Below are positions 1-8,710 of a stretch of DNA of 64,000 nt, one piece after another. Both the position numbers and the translations under genes were made by a program. Each line of letters starts with the position of its first letter. Within the stretch, counting starts at the first letter, position 1. Below the pieces are notes generated by a model. It was not told where the DNA came from, made no database searches, and was given only the letters and a program-made list of their open reading frames with translations. Source of the DNA: Streptomyces sp. WMMC500 (GTDB taxonomy: Bacteria > Actinomycetota > Actinomycetes > Streptomycetales > Streptomycetaceae); NCBI RefSeq assembly GCF_027497195.1, contig NZ_CP114905.1, positions 7,976,001-8,040,000 on the forward strand, in the 5' to 3' direction.

Positions 1-95
1 CCGTCCTCGCGTACGGCGCCCTCGATCTGGTACGCGGCGGTGGCCGTGCCCCACACGAAGTCGGACGGGAGGCGGTCGAGGTGCAGGTCGGTCAC
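1..95 (-). CDS. GH1 beta-glycosidase, N-terminal fragment
   Basis: The first 31 codons of a gene leaving the left edge. Reading from a GTG at 95, the peptide contains FVWGTATAAYQIEGA, the N-terminal signature of family GH1 (the Gln binds the sugar in subsite -1 in known GH1 enzymes). There is no signal peptide, so it is probably cytoplasmic and cleaves imported beta-linked disaccharides. It starts 20 nt after the stop of the upstream permease gene, so it is the last visible gene of a binding protein - permease - permease - glycosidase operon. The exact substrate (cellobiose, xylobiose or other) cannot be read from this fragment. Confidence 0.85.
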   Translation of the reverse strand, partial: MTDLHLDRLPSDFVWGTATAAYQIEGAVRED

Positions 96-115
96 GGGGT
101 TCCTTTCGGACAGGG

Positions 116-970
116 TCACTTGACGGCTCCGGCGGTCAGCCCGGCGACGAGATAGCGCTGGAGCAGCAGGAAGCCGGCGACGACGGGGAGGCTGACGACG
201 AGGGAGGCGGCCATGACCTGGTTCCAGTACACCTCGGTCTGGGTCGCGTACCCCTGCAGCCCGACGGAGAGCGTGCGGGTGACGTCGTTGGTCATGACCG
301 AGGCGAAGAGCACTTCGCCCCATGCGGTCATGAAGGAGTAGATGGCGACGGCGACGATCCCGGGGATCGCGGCCGGCACCACGACGCGGAACAGCGCCTT
401 GAGCGGCCCGCAGCCGTCGACGAGCGCCGCCTCGTCGAGGTCGCGGGGGATGGAGTCGAGATAGCCGACCAGCATCCAGATCGAGAAGGGCAGGGTGAAG
501 GTCATGTACGTGAGGATCAGCCCGCCGCGGGAGCCGTAGAGGGCGATCCCGGTGGTGTTCCCGATGTTGACGAAGATCAGGAACAGCGGCAGCAGGAACA
601 GGATGCCGGGGAACATCTGGGTGGACAGCACCGTGACCGTGAAGATCCGCTTGCCGCGGAAGCGGTAGCGGCTGACCGCGTACGCGGCGAAGACCGCGAT
701 CACGACCGAGCAGCCGGTCGCGGCGCCCGCCACGATCAGTGAGTTCAGGAAGTAACGGGCCAGCGGCACCGTGTCCCAGATGTCGAGATACGGCCGGATG
801 GTCAGCCCGCTGGGGATCCACCGGAAGGCCCCGGTGACGTCCTCGAGCGGCTTGAGCGAGCTGCTGAGCATCACGTACACGGGCGTGACGGCGAAGACGG
901 TCAGCAGCGTGAGCACGACCCGCCGGGTCCAGACGAACGACCGCGGCGGCGCGGTGGGGGAGCTATGCAC
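116..970 (-). CDS. Sugar ABC transporter permease (MalG-like, CUT1)
   Basis: A 284-aa inner-membrane permease with about six hydrophobic segments. The cytoplasmic EAA loop reads EAALVDGCGPLKALF, followed by VVVP, which is the ATPase-docking motif of binding-protein-dependent permeases. It forms a heterodimer with the product of the preceding gene. The GTG start overlaps the end of that gene by 8 nt, so the two are translationally coupled. No ATPase gene is present; CUT1 importers in Streptomyces commonly share the distant MsiK ATPase, which is an inference here. Confidence 0.92.
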   Translation of the reverse strand: MHSSPTAPPRSFVWTRRVVLTLLTVFAVTPVYVMLSSSLKPLEDVTGAFRWIPSGLTIRPYLDIWDTVPLARYFLNSLIVAGAATGCSVVIAVFAAYAVSRYRFRGKRIFTVTVLSTQMFPGILFLLPLFLIFVNIGNTTGIALYGSRGGLILTYMTFTLPFSIWMLVGYLDSIPRDLDEAALVDGCGPLKALFRVVVPAAIPGIVAVAIYSFMTAWGEVLFASVMTNDVTRTLSVGLQGYATQTEVYWNQVMAASLVVSLPVVAGFLLLQRYLVAGLTAGAVK

Positions 971-1970
971 GGGCCGCCTTCCTTCCCCGGGAGGTGAGCA
1001 CCAGATAGCCGGCCGTCACGACCAGCAGGAAGAGCAGCAGCAGCACGGACATGGCCGAGCCGGCGCCGAAGTTCCAGGTGACGAAGGACGACTGGTAGAT
1101 GTGGATGGAGATGATGTCCGCGGACTCCGGCGCCGACTTGCCGAAGAGGATGTACGGCACGTTGAAGTCGTTGAAGGTCCACAGGAACAGCACGAGGACC
1201 AGCACCTGGTTGACGGGCCGCAGCGACGGAAGCGTGATCCGGCGGATCTGCTGCCAGATTCCGGCGCCGTCGATCGCGGAGGCCTCGTACACCTCGCGCG
1301 GAATGTTCTGCAGCGCGGCGGTGAGCACGAGGAACGCGAACGGCCACGTGCGCCAGACCGAGACGACGACCAGCGAGATGAACGCGTTGTCGCCGATCAG
1401 CCAGAACGTCGGCTGGCTGGTCAGCCCCAACTGGTCGTGGATCACGTGGTTCACCAGGCCGTTGTCCCGCTGGAGCATGAACGACCAGGTGATGACGGCG
1501 GTGTAGACGGGCAGCGCGTACGGGGTGAGGAAGATCGCGCGCAGCAGCCCGCGGCCGCGGAAGGCGTCCTGCATGAGGATCGCCGCGGTGACGCCGAGCA
1601 GCCACGAGAAGCCGACCGCGAGCACCGTGAACGCGCAGGTGATGAAGAAGGACTGCAGCAGCGCCTCGCCGACCGGGGCGTCGAAGTCGACGGCGACGCG
1701 GAAGTTGTCCAGGCCCGCCCAGGGCGCGGCGCCCCAGTCACGGATGTAGTGCTGGGTCAGCTCCTTGAAGCTCATCACCACGCCGACGGCCATCGGCACC
1801 AGGTGGATCAGCAGCTCCAGCAGCAGGGCGGGCAGCAGCAGGAGGTACGGCAGGGCGCCGCGCCGCACACGGCCGCGGCCGGCGCGGCGGCGCTTGCGGG
1901 CGGCGCCCCGGCCGGCGGGCGGCTTGTCGCCGGGGCCGGCCGGGGGCGTGTCGAGGGTGGTCGCGGTCAT
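963..1970 (-). CDS. Sugar ABC transporter permease (MalF-like, CUT1)
   Basis: A 335-aa permease. A basic, Pro/Ala-rich N-terminal tail of about 45 residues precedes the first membrane segment (LPYLLLLPALLLELLIHLVP). The EAA loop EVYEASAIDGAGIWQQI followed by ITLPSLRP is well conserved. It pairs with the MalG-like permease that overlaps its 3' end by 8 nt, and it starts 10 nt after the binding-protein stop. The gene order E-F-G is the usual one for oligosaccharide CUT1 importers such as the cellobiose or xylobiose systems of streptomycetes. Confidence 0.92.
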   Translation of the reverse strand: MTATTLDTPPAGPGDKPPAGRGAARKRRRAGRGRVRRGALPYLLLLPALLLELLIHLVPMAVGVVMSFKELTQHYIRDWGAAPWAGLDNFRVAVDFDAPVGEALLQSFFITCAFTVLAVGFSWLLGVTAAILMQDAFRGRGLLRAIFLTPYALPVYTAVITWSFMLQRDNGLVNHVIHDQLGLTSQPTFWLIGDNAFISLVVVSVWRTWPFAFLVLTAALQNIPREVYEASAIDGAGIWQQIRRITLPSLRPVNQVLVLVLFLWTFNDFNVPYILFGKSAPESADIISIHIYQSSFVTWNFGAGSAMSVLLLLFLLVVTAGYLVLTSRGRKAARA

Positions 1971-1980
1971 CCGGGGCCGC

Positions 1981-3297
1981 TCACTTCTGCATCTGCTGCT
2001 GGGCCTCGGTCAGCCGCTTCTGGACCGACTCCGTCGTCACCTCGTCGCCGGCGGCGGCATCCGCGAACAGCTCCTTCATCGCGTCGCCGACGAGGGTCTC
2101 GAACTGCGCCTCGTCCGGCACCTGCGGCAGCGGCGCGGAGGTCGTGGACAGCACCTCGCGCAGCACGGTCAGGTCGACGCTGCTGAACGCCTCGTCCTTC
2201 TGCGCCTCCTTGACCGGCGGGATGGAGCCGTAGGTCGAGTTGAGGATGAGCTGCTCCTCGTCCGAGGTCATGAACTTCACGAAGTCCAGGGCGCCGTCGA
2301 GGTTGTCGGTGTTCTTGAAGACGGCGATGTTGATGCCGGCGACCATGGAGTTGACGTTCTGGCCCTCCGGCGGGTTCTCGCTCTGCATCGGGACCGGCGC
2401 CACGCCGTACTCGTCGGCCTTCATGCCGTGCGCCTTGAGCGAGCTGCCCGCGGCCTGCCACAGGAGCATGCCGGCCTTGCCGGTGGCGAAGTCCTTGACC
2501 GACTGGTTCTGCGCGTACTCGGCGTTGCCGACGGCGGCGATCTTGTCGTTGGCGAGGAAGTCGACGTACTGCTTGACCGCCGCGACCGCCTCGGGGGAGT
2601 CGAAGGTGGGGTTGCCCTCGGCGTCGAAGAAGTCCGCGCCGTGCTGCTTGCCGAAGACGAAGGCGTGGTGGGAGTTCTCCACCGGGTTGCCGCCCTCGAC
2701 GGCGACGCCGTACTTGCCGTCCTTCGTCAGCTTCTTGCCGACGTCGACGAACTCGTCCCAGGTGGTGGGCGGCTGCTCGATGCCGGCGTCGGCGAACATC
2801 TGCTTGTTGTAGTAGAGGGCGTACGACAGGGAGTACAGCGGCACGGCCGCCGGGTCCTGGCCCTCGGCGCCCGCGGCGGCCAGCGCGGAGGGGACGAACC
2901 GGTCCTTGCCGCCGATCTTGTCCAGCGTCTTGTCGTCCCACGCCAGCAGCCCGTCGCTCGCCTGCAGGGAGGCGGACCACGTGTTGCCTATGTTGAGCAC
3001 GTCGGGCCCCTGGCCGGAGGAGGTGGCCGCGAGGATCCGGTCGAGCAGGCTGTCCCAGGGGACGACTTCGAGCTTGACGTCGATGCCCGTCTCCTTCTCG
3101 AACTTCTCGATCTCCGGGGTCAGCACCTCTTTGTCGTGCTCCAGGCTGGTGCCCTGGTTGCTCGCCCAGTAGGTCAGCTCGTCGGGCTTGTCGTTGTTGC
3201 CCTCCGAACTCGTCGAGCTGCCGCCGCCGCAGGCGGCGGCGGTCACGCTGAGGGCGGTGGCGAGTGCGGCGGTCGCCGCCAGGCGGATTCTGCGCAT
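1981..3297 (-). CDS. Sugar ABC transporter substrate-binding lipoprotein (CUT1)
   Basis: A 438-aa extracellular solute-binding protein (SBP_bac_1 type). The start at 3297 is preferred because a GAGAGG ribosome site lies about 10 nt upstream. It gives a clean lipoprotein signal, MRRIRLAATAALATAL followed by the lipobox TAAAC. The mature part has the family's WDSLLDRILAATSSGQGPDV-type region and ends in a Gln-rich helix. It captures oligosaccharide outside the cell for the two downstream permeases. It is transcribed away from the ROK regulator across a 150-nt intergenic region with palindromes. The specificity is probably a beta-glucoside or xyloside, given the GH1 partner. Confidence 0.92.
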   Translation of the reverse strand: MRRIRLAATAALATALSVTAAACGGGSSTSSEGNNDKPDELTYWASNQGTSLEHDKEVLTPEIEKFEKETGIDVKLEVVPWDSLLDRILAATSSGQGPDVLNIGNTWSASLQASDGLLAWDDKTLDKIGGKDRFVPSALAAAGAEGQDPAAVPLYSLSYALYYNKQMFADAGIEQPPTTWDEFVDVGKKLTKDGKYGVAVEGGNPVENSHHAFVFGKQHGADFFDAEGNPTFDSPEAVAAVKQYVDFLANDKIAAVGNAEYAQNQSVKDFATGKAGMLLWQAAGSSLKAHGMKADEYGVAPVPMQSENPPEGQNVNSMVAGINIAVFKNTDNLDGALDFVKFMTSDEEQLILNSTYGSIPPVKEAQKDEAFSSVDLTVLREVLSTTSAPLPQVPDEAQFETLVGDAMKELFADAAAGDEVTTESVQKRLTEAQQQMQK

Positions 3298-3326
3298 GGT
3301 CGTGTGGCCTCTCTCCGGGCGCATGA

Positions 3327-3374
3327 CTTAAGGCTGTGAACGCGGCTCGCGCTTAATTTAGGCCGTGAGTTAAG
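3327..3374. promoter_or_regulatory. Divergent promoter with candidate ROK operator
   Basis: An AT-rich island lies between the binding-protein gene and the ROK gene. It holds CTTAAG at 3327-3332 and an inverted repeat CTTAA-N13-TTAAG at 3352-3374. The palindrome lies just upstream of the ROK coding start and about 55 nt from the transporter start, which fits autorepression plus operon control. The assignment to this ROK protein is inferred from position only. Confidence 0.5.
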
Positions 3375-3448
3375 TAGTGAAAGAAGTCCCCGTCAACCCT
3401 TCTCACACGGGTTTCCCGGCACGTATGTTTCCTCCGGGAAGGAGCCAC

Positions 3449-4690
3449 ATGGGGAGAACCAACGGCCGTACCGTGCGCGACCTGCGCCGCAGCAACCGCT
3501 CCGCGGTACTGCGCCACCTGTACTTCGAGGGGCCGCTGAGCCGCCAGGAGCTGGGCCCGGCGACCGGGCTCAGCTCCGGGTCGGTCAGCAACGTGGCCGC
3601 GGAGCTGATCGCCGAGGGAGTGCTGGAGGAGGCGGGCGCGGTCGACTCCGACGGCGGGCGGCCCCGCACCCTGCTGCGGGTGGCGCCGCGCTGCGGGCAC
3701 ATCGTCGGCGTCGACGTCGGGGAGACCCGGGTGCGGGTGGAGCTGTTCGACCTCGCCCGTACCGAACTCGCCCGCGCCGAGCGCCCGCTCGCCGACGGCG
3801 GCCGGGACGCCGGGCGGGTGGTGGCGCACATCGCCCAGGGGCTGGCCGCCGTGCTCGCCGACGCGGGCGTCGCCGCAGAGGAACTGCTCGGTGTCGGCCT
3901 CGGCGTCCCCGGCATCGTCCACCGCGAACCGTCCCGCGGCGGCGCGGTGGTGTACGCGCAGACCGTCGGCTGGGACGCCGTGCCGCTGGAGGCGATGCTG
4001 CGGACCGCCGCGACCGGCCTGGCGGACGTGCCGTACATGGTGGCCAACGGCGCCAAGACGCTGGGCCAGGCCGAGATGTGGTTCGGCGCCGGACGCGGCG
4101 CGCGCAACGCGGTCATCGCGCTGATCGGCTCCGGCGTCGGCGCCTGCGTCGTCACCGACGGCACCGCCTACGGCGGCTCGTCCAGCGGCGCGGGGGAGTG
4201 GGGGCACACCACGATGCAGATCCGCGGGCGGCGCTGCCGCTGCGGCGCCCGCGGCTGTCTGGAGGCGTACGTCGGCGCGGAGGGGATGCTGCGCCGCTGG
4301 CGGGAGGCGGGCGGCGAACCGGTCGCCGCGGACGAGGAGTCGGCGCTCGCGGAGCTGATCGCCGCCGACGACCCCGCGGCCCGCGCGGTGCTCGACGAGA
4401 CCGCCGAGTACCTGGGCGCCGGCATCGCGGACCTCGTCAACCTCTTCAACCCGGAGCGCATCGTGCTGTCCGGCTGGGCCGGGCTGCTCGCCGGCCCCCG
4501 GCTGCTGCCCGCGGTCCGCGGGGCCACGGCCATGTACGCGCTGCGCTACCCGGCGGCGCGCGCGGCGATCGAGATGGGCGAACTCGGCACGGACGCCGTC
4601 ACCGTCGGCGCCGCGACGCTGCCGCTGAGCCGGTTCCTCGACGCCGGCGGCACGCGGCACCACGACACCGCGGCGGCCCCGGCCCGCTGA
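3449..4690 (+). CDS. ROK-family transcriptional repressor
   Basis: A 413-aa regulator. The ATG at 3449 is chosen over an in-frame ATG at 3377 because AAGGAG lies 5 nt before it. Residues about 10-70 form a winged HTH (SRQELGPATGLSSGSVSNV), and the rest is the ROK sugar-kinase-like fold. The zinc motif CRCGARGCLEAYVG is intact. Members of this family release DNA when they bind a sugar. Being divergent from the CUT1-GH1 operon, it most likely represses that operon. A kinase role is unlikely because of the N-terminal DNA-binding domain. Confidence 0.92.
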   Translation: MGRTNGRTVRDLRRSNRSAVLRHLYFEGPLSRQELGPATGLSSGSVSNVAAELIAEGVLEEAGAVDSDGGRPRTLLRVAPRCGHIVGVDVGETRVRVELFDLARTELARAERPLADGGRDAGRVVAHIAQGLAAVLADAGVAAEELLGVGLGVPGIVHREPSRGGAVVYAQTVGWDAVPLEAMLRTAATGLADVPYMVANGAKTLGQAEMWFGAGRGARNAVIALIGSGVGACVVTDGTAYGGSSSGAGEWGHTTMQIRGRRCRCGARGCLEAYVGAEGMLRRWREAGGEPVAADEESALAELIAADDPAARAVLDETAEYLGAGIADLVNLFNPERIVLSGWAGLLAGPRLLPAVRGATAMYALRYPAARAAIEMGELGTDAVTVGAATLPLSRFLDAGGTRHHDTAAAPAR

Positions 4691-4910
4691 CGCCGTCCGA
4701 GGGGCCGCCGGCGCGGATGCGTCCGGGCGCGCGCCCACCGGACCGGGCGCGGGGAGACGATCTGCGCGGTCGCAGGCCGCGAAGTGTCCCGCCACCGGGC
4801 GACGGACGGCCGGCGGCCGGGCAGGGGACCCGCGCGAAGCGGGCGGTCTCCGCATCCCGGCTCCCCCGCGCAGCCGGCCCCGCCCCTCGCGCAGCGCCCG
4901 CGGCAGGCGA

Positions 4911-4949
4911 GCGGCGGCCGGACCGGGGCGTCCCCGGGCCGGCCGCCGC
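4911..4949. terminator. Hairpin terminator between convergent genes
   Basis: An 11-bp stem (GCGGCGGCCGG with CCGGCCGCCGC) continues after one mismatch into CCGGGG/CCCCGG with a 3-nt loop. It lies 23 nt downstream of the stop of the large minus-strand gene. It also lies beyond the ROK gene and could serve both. Nothing else is recognisable in the 281-nt gap 4691-4971. Confidence 0.6.
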
Positions 4950-4971
4950 CGCGCGGTGCGTCAGTCCACCG

Positions 4972-7900
4972 TCAGTTCACCGTCACCTGCACCGCACCGG
5001 TCGTCAGATCCCCGGTGTCGTCCGTGACGGTCAGATGGGCGGTGTACGTCCCCTTCCTGGCGTAGGTGTGCGTCGCCGTCGCGGCACCGTCCGCCGTCGC
5101 GTTGTCGCCGAAGGTCCAGTGGTACGACTGGGCCGTACGCCCCTCCGGCAGCGTCACCGCGCCTTCGAAGGAGACCTCGGCCGGCGCCGTCCCGCTCTCC
5201 GGCGAGGCCGACACCGTCACCTTCGCCGCCGACTCCTTCTCCGCGCCGCGGCCGTTGAAGTGCAGCCAGTCCAACGCCACCAGGTCGGGGCTCGACGGCG
5301 TCCACGCCGGGTTGGTGAAGACCACGTACACCTTCTCCACCCCGCCCGGGTCGGTCAGCGGCACCGTGGGCGAGACCACGTTGGCGAAGTCGCCGGTGTT
5401 CGGGATCGTCGCCTTGCCCAGCAGCTCACCGTCCGGCGCGCCCGCGCGGAACTCGACGTCGCCGCCGAGTCCGCCGGAGGAGGCGCCGACCGTCACCGAG
5501 TCGATCCCGCTCGGCGTCCCCGGGTCCAGCACGATCCAGTCGCCGTGCTCGATCTCGCCCAGCCGCTTGCCGCCGGAGGAGTCCTCCCGGGCCAGCGTCT
5601 CGACACCGCCGTTCGCCCCGCCGGTGCCGGTGTGGTGCTCGGCTTCCCGGAACTTCTGCCGCAGGCTGAGCGAGTCGGAGCCGACCAGGCTCGGCACGCC
5701 GTCGGCGCCCTTGTCCTCGTACTGCGCGCTGATGCCGTAGTAGAGGTTCTGGCCGGGGCCGTGGCTGTCGCCCGGGTCGGTCGTGAACTCGCCCGCGCAG
5801 CCGGTCAGGTTGTCCAGCGGGTGCAGGTGGTCGTCGTGCCCGAGCTGCGTCTGCACCACCACGCGCGAGCAGTCGATCTCACCGTCCTCCGCGTCGGCGA
5901 CCTCCACCCGGTACGGGACGGTGTCGCCGAAGTCGAAGGCGCCGCCGTTCGCGGGCGTGGTGACCGTCACCTCCGGCCGGGTGTTGCCGACGGTGACCTC
6001 GTGCACCGCCCGCCCCGTCCGCTCCGGCGGGCCCTCCACCGTCAGCCGGGCGTTGAACTGGCCCTTCTCGGTGTAGGTGTGCGTCGGGTTGGGGTCGGTG
6101 GAGTCGGTCGTGCCGTCTCCGTCGAAGTCCCAGGCGTACGTGATCGGGTCGTCGCCCGGCGAGTGCGAGCCCTCCGAGGAGAACTCCACGGTCAGCGGCG
6201 CGGGCCCGGAGTCCGCCGACGCCGTCAGCTTGGCCACGGGCGGCCGCCCCTCGGCGACGTAGTCGATGCGGTAGATGCCCGCGTTCTCGTTGCTGCCGCC
6301 GCGGCCGGTGCCGCTGCCCTCGCCGAAGTCGATGACGTAGAGCGAGCCGTCCGGGCCGAAGTGCGCCTCGAAGGGCTGGATCCACTCCATGTCGCCGAAG
6401 ATCCCGTTGATCGAGTGCAGGTCGCCCTTCTTGGCGGGCGCGAACCTCGGGTCCTCGAACTGCTGGTCCTTCTCCTGGAACGAGAAGGTCTTGAACCACT
6501 TGCGGGTCAGCTCGTAGTTGATCCACTTCCCCTCGAAGTACTCGGGGAACTTGTACGGGCTGTCGTTCTTCGGGTCGTAGTCGTAGACCGGGCCGCTCAT
6601 CGGGCCGCCGCCGCCGGTGCCCAGCTCGGGGAACTCCTCCGAGGCCGAGTACGCGTACCAGACGGTGGCCGGCTGCGCGGGCGGCAGCTCTGTCTTGCCG
6701 GTGTTGTTCGGCGAGTCGTTCACGGGCGCGGAGCAGTCGAACTTCTCGCCGGGGGTGCCGGTGGCGAAGTCGTAGTCGTTGAACGGCGTGTTGTTGCCGA
6801 CGCAGTACGGCCAGCCCTGGTTGCTCGCCTTCGTGATCCGGTTGTACTCCACCGTCCCCTCGGGACCGCGGTTCGGGTCGGCGACGCGCGCGTCCGGACC
6901 GTAGTCCGCGACGAGCAGGGCGCCGGAGAGCGGGTCGGTGGTGATGCGGAACGGGTTGCGGAAGCCCATCGCGTAGATCTCGGGGCGGGTCTTCGCCTCA
7001 CCCTTCCTGAAGAGGTTGCCCTTCGGGACGGAGTAGCCGCCGCTCTTCGTGGGCTTCACGCGCAGCACCTTGCCGCGCAGGTCGTTGGTGTTGCCCGAGG
7101 TGCCCTGGGCGTCCCAGGCGCGCCGGCCGTCCCGTTCGTCGATCGGCGTGAAGCCGCTGGACTCGAACGGGTCGGTGTTGTCGCCGGTGGCGACGTACAG
7201 GTTGCCCTTGGCGTCGAAGGTCAGCGAGCCCGCCATGTGCACGTTCGCCCGGCCCTCGCCGCGCCACGTCGGGATCGTCAGCAGCACCTTCTGCGACGCC
7301 GGGTCCGCGGTGTCCCCCTTCATGGTGAAGCGGGACAGGTTGATGTGGTTCTCCTCCTTGTCGGAGTGCAGGAGGTAGACCCAGTTGTTCCGCGCGAAGC
7401 CCGGATCGAGGGCGAGCCCGAGAAGGCCGTCGGACTGGCTGGTCATCTCGGGGGTGTAGTCGAAGTCCAGGGCGGTGGTGACGTTCAGCGTCTCCTGGTC
7501 GACGACCTTCAGCTCGCCGGTGCGCTGGGCGTAGAACACCCGCCGGTCGGGGGCGACGGCCAGCTCGAACGGGTCGGCCAGGTCGTCGGAGACCAGCGCG
7601 GTGCGCTGGAAGTTGCCGGTCTGGGTGGCCGAGCAGTCGCCGGGCGCGTCGCCCGCGGCCCACCGGATGCCGCCGAGCAGGTGCTTGAGGAAGAGCGGCT
7701 CCTCGAAGGACGACGCGTCGTGGCCGCCGGCGGTGAACCACGACCGGCCGCCGTCGTACTTCTGGCACCACGAGAACGGGTGGTCGACGCCCTCGTCCAG
7801 GCCGGTGATGCCGTCGCGCACCTTGATCTGCGCGAGGGTGTGCACCTTGCCCGTCGGGTTGGCGCGCCAGTTGTACCACTCCTCGTGGCGCTCCCACAGT

Positions 7901-8427
7901 TGCGGCAGGCCCTTGGTGGAGGGGTGGGTGTCGTCGAGCACCTTGATCCGGCCGGTCTGCGGCACGGGGTGCTTGTCGAAGATCGCGCCGACCAGGCCCT
8001 CGTACCACTCCCAGTCGCGCTCGCTGGCGGAGGCGGCGTGCAGGCCGAGCCAGCCCCCGCCGGCCCGGATGTACGACTGGAGCGCGGCCCGCTGGTCCGC
8101 GTCGAGCAGGTCGCCGCTCTCCGGCGTGGAGTTGGTGTTGTTGAAGAGGACCGCCTCGTACGTCGCGAGGTTCTCCTCGGTGAACGCGGCGGCGTCGTCG
8201 GTCGCGTCGACCTCGAACCCGTACTCCTCGCCGAGCTTCTCGACGGCCTCGATGCCCGCCGGGATGGAGTCGTGGTAGAAGTTCGTGACCTTGGAGAAGA
8301 CCAGGACCCGGAAGTCGGCCTCCTCGTCCTGCGGGGCGGCCGTCGCCGAGGCCGTGCCCAGGAGCAGCGCCAGCAGCGCGGCGAGGACGGCGACGGGTGA
8401 CAGGGGTGGTCTGGCTAGGCGTCTCAT
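4972..8427 (-). CDS. Secreted ThuA / sugar-dehydrogenase-like / PKD multidomain protein
   Basis: A 1151-aa exported protein. The start at 8427 has GGGAG 4 nt upstream and gives a Sec signal peptide (LAALLALLLGTASATAAP). Domains in order: ThuA-like (about 38-262, with FSKVTNFYHDSIPAGI and GWLGLHAAS), glucose/sorbosone-dehydrogenase-like beta-propeller (about 265-715, with ANVHMAGSLTFDAKGNLYVA and GFRNPFRI), PKD (about 716-805), a CBM6-like beta-sandwich (about 926-1050) and a second PKD (about 1065-1150). Such fusions occur in secreted carbohydrate-active proteins, but the reaction is not established. A PQQ-type sugar oxidation or a glycan-binding role is possible. It is monocistronic, with a LacI-type box upstream. 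Confidence 0.85.
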   Translation of the reverse strand: MRRLARPPLSPVAVLAALLALLLGTASATAAPQDEEADFRVLVFSKVTNFYHDSIPAGIEAVEKLGEEYGFEVDATDDAAAFTEENLATYEAVLFNNTNSTPESGDLLDADQRAALQSYIRAGGGWLGLHAASASERDWEWYEGLVGAIFDKHPVPQTGRIKVLDDTHPSTKGLPQLWERHEEWYNWRANPTGKVHTLAQIKVRDGITGLDEGVDHPFSWCQKYDGGRSWFTAGGHDASSFEEPLFLKHLLGGIRWAAGDAPGDCSATQTGNFQRTALVSDDLADPFELAVAPDRRVFYAQRTGELKVVDQETLNVTTALDFDYTPEMTSQSDGLLGLALDPGFARNNWVYLLHSDKEENHINLSRFTMKGDTADPASQKVLLTIPTWRGEGRANVHMAGSLTFDAKGNLYVATGDNTDPFESSGFTPIDERDGRRAWDAQGTSGNTNDLRGKVLRVKPTKSGGYSVPKGNLFRKGEAKTRPEIYAMGFRNPFRITTDPLSGALLVADYGPDARVADPNRGPEGTVEYNRITKASNQGWPYCVGNNTPFNDYDFATGTPGEKFDCSAPVNDSPNNTGKTELPPAQPATVWYAYSASEEFPELGTGGGGPMSGPVYDYDPKNDSPYKFPEYFEGKWINYELTRKWFKTFSFQEKDQQFEDPRFAPAKKGDLHSINGIFGDMEWIQPFEAHFGPDGSLYVIDFGEGSGTGRGGSNENAGIYRIDYVAEGRPPVAKLTASADSGPAPLTVEFSSEGSHSPGDDPITYAWDFDGDGTTDSTDPNPTHTYTEKGQFNARLTVEGPPERTGRAVHEVTVGNTRPEVTVTTPANGGAFDFGDTVPYRVEVADAEDGEIDCSRVVVQTQLGHDDHLHPLDNLTGCAGEFTTDPGDSHGPGQNLYYGISAQYEDKGADGVPSLVGSDSLSLRQKFREAEHHTGTGGANGGVETLAREDSSGGKRLGEIEHGDWIVLDPGTPSGIDSVTVGASSGGLGGDVEFRAGAPDGELLGKATIPNTGDFANVVSPTVPLTDPGGVEKVYVVFTNPAWTPSSPDLVALDWLHFNGRGAEKESAAKVTVSASPESGTAPAEVSFEGAVTLPEGRTAQSYHWTFGDNATADGAATATHTYARKGTYTAHLTVTDDTGDLTTGAVQVTVN

Positions 8428-8496
8428 AGTGCTCCCAGTCGTGCCGGAACACGGGCGCGTCGGAGGGCGGGCCCGCTCGGTGAGGCGAGGCGTAGA

Positions 8497-8508
8497 AAGC
8501 GCTTGCTG
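8497..8508. promoter_or_regulatory. LacI-type operator candidate AAGCGCTTGCTG
   Basis: The palindromic core AAGCGCTT lies 70 nt upstream of the ThuA-protein start. The same 12-mer, in the same orientation, occurs upstream of the GH29 gene at 15307-15318. AGCGCT-centred palindromes are typical of LacI-family regulators. The regulator itself is not next to either gene. Confidence 0.5.
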
Positions 8509-8710
8509 ACGGTGCCCTGTCAAAGTAAGCCCTCGTCCACGGGTGGTCAACGGTCGTGCGCGTGCCGGGACCCGGCGGCTTTCCGGGGCGTACGCGGAAG
8601 GGAGAACCCGCGCCGACGGCCCGCCGGGCGCCGGTCCGCGCCCGCCGCACCACCCCCGCCCACCGGCGTCGTCGCGAATTCAAGATCTCGTCGCCGGGTA
8701 TCCTCACGGG

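Noticed and set aside
4784..5065. A 93-codon plus-strand frame in the gap after the ROK gene
   Set aside because: It runs into the antisense of the ThuA-protein gene, has no ribosome site and spans the terminator hairpin.
4078..8400. A 1440-codon plus-strand frame across the ROK and ThuA genes
   Set aside because: It overlaps two well-supported genes in wrong frames and its composition is typical of shadow reading.
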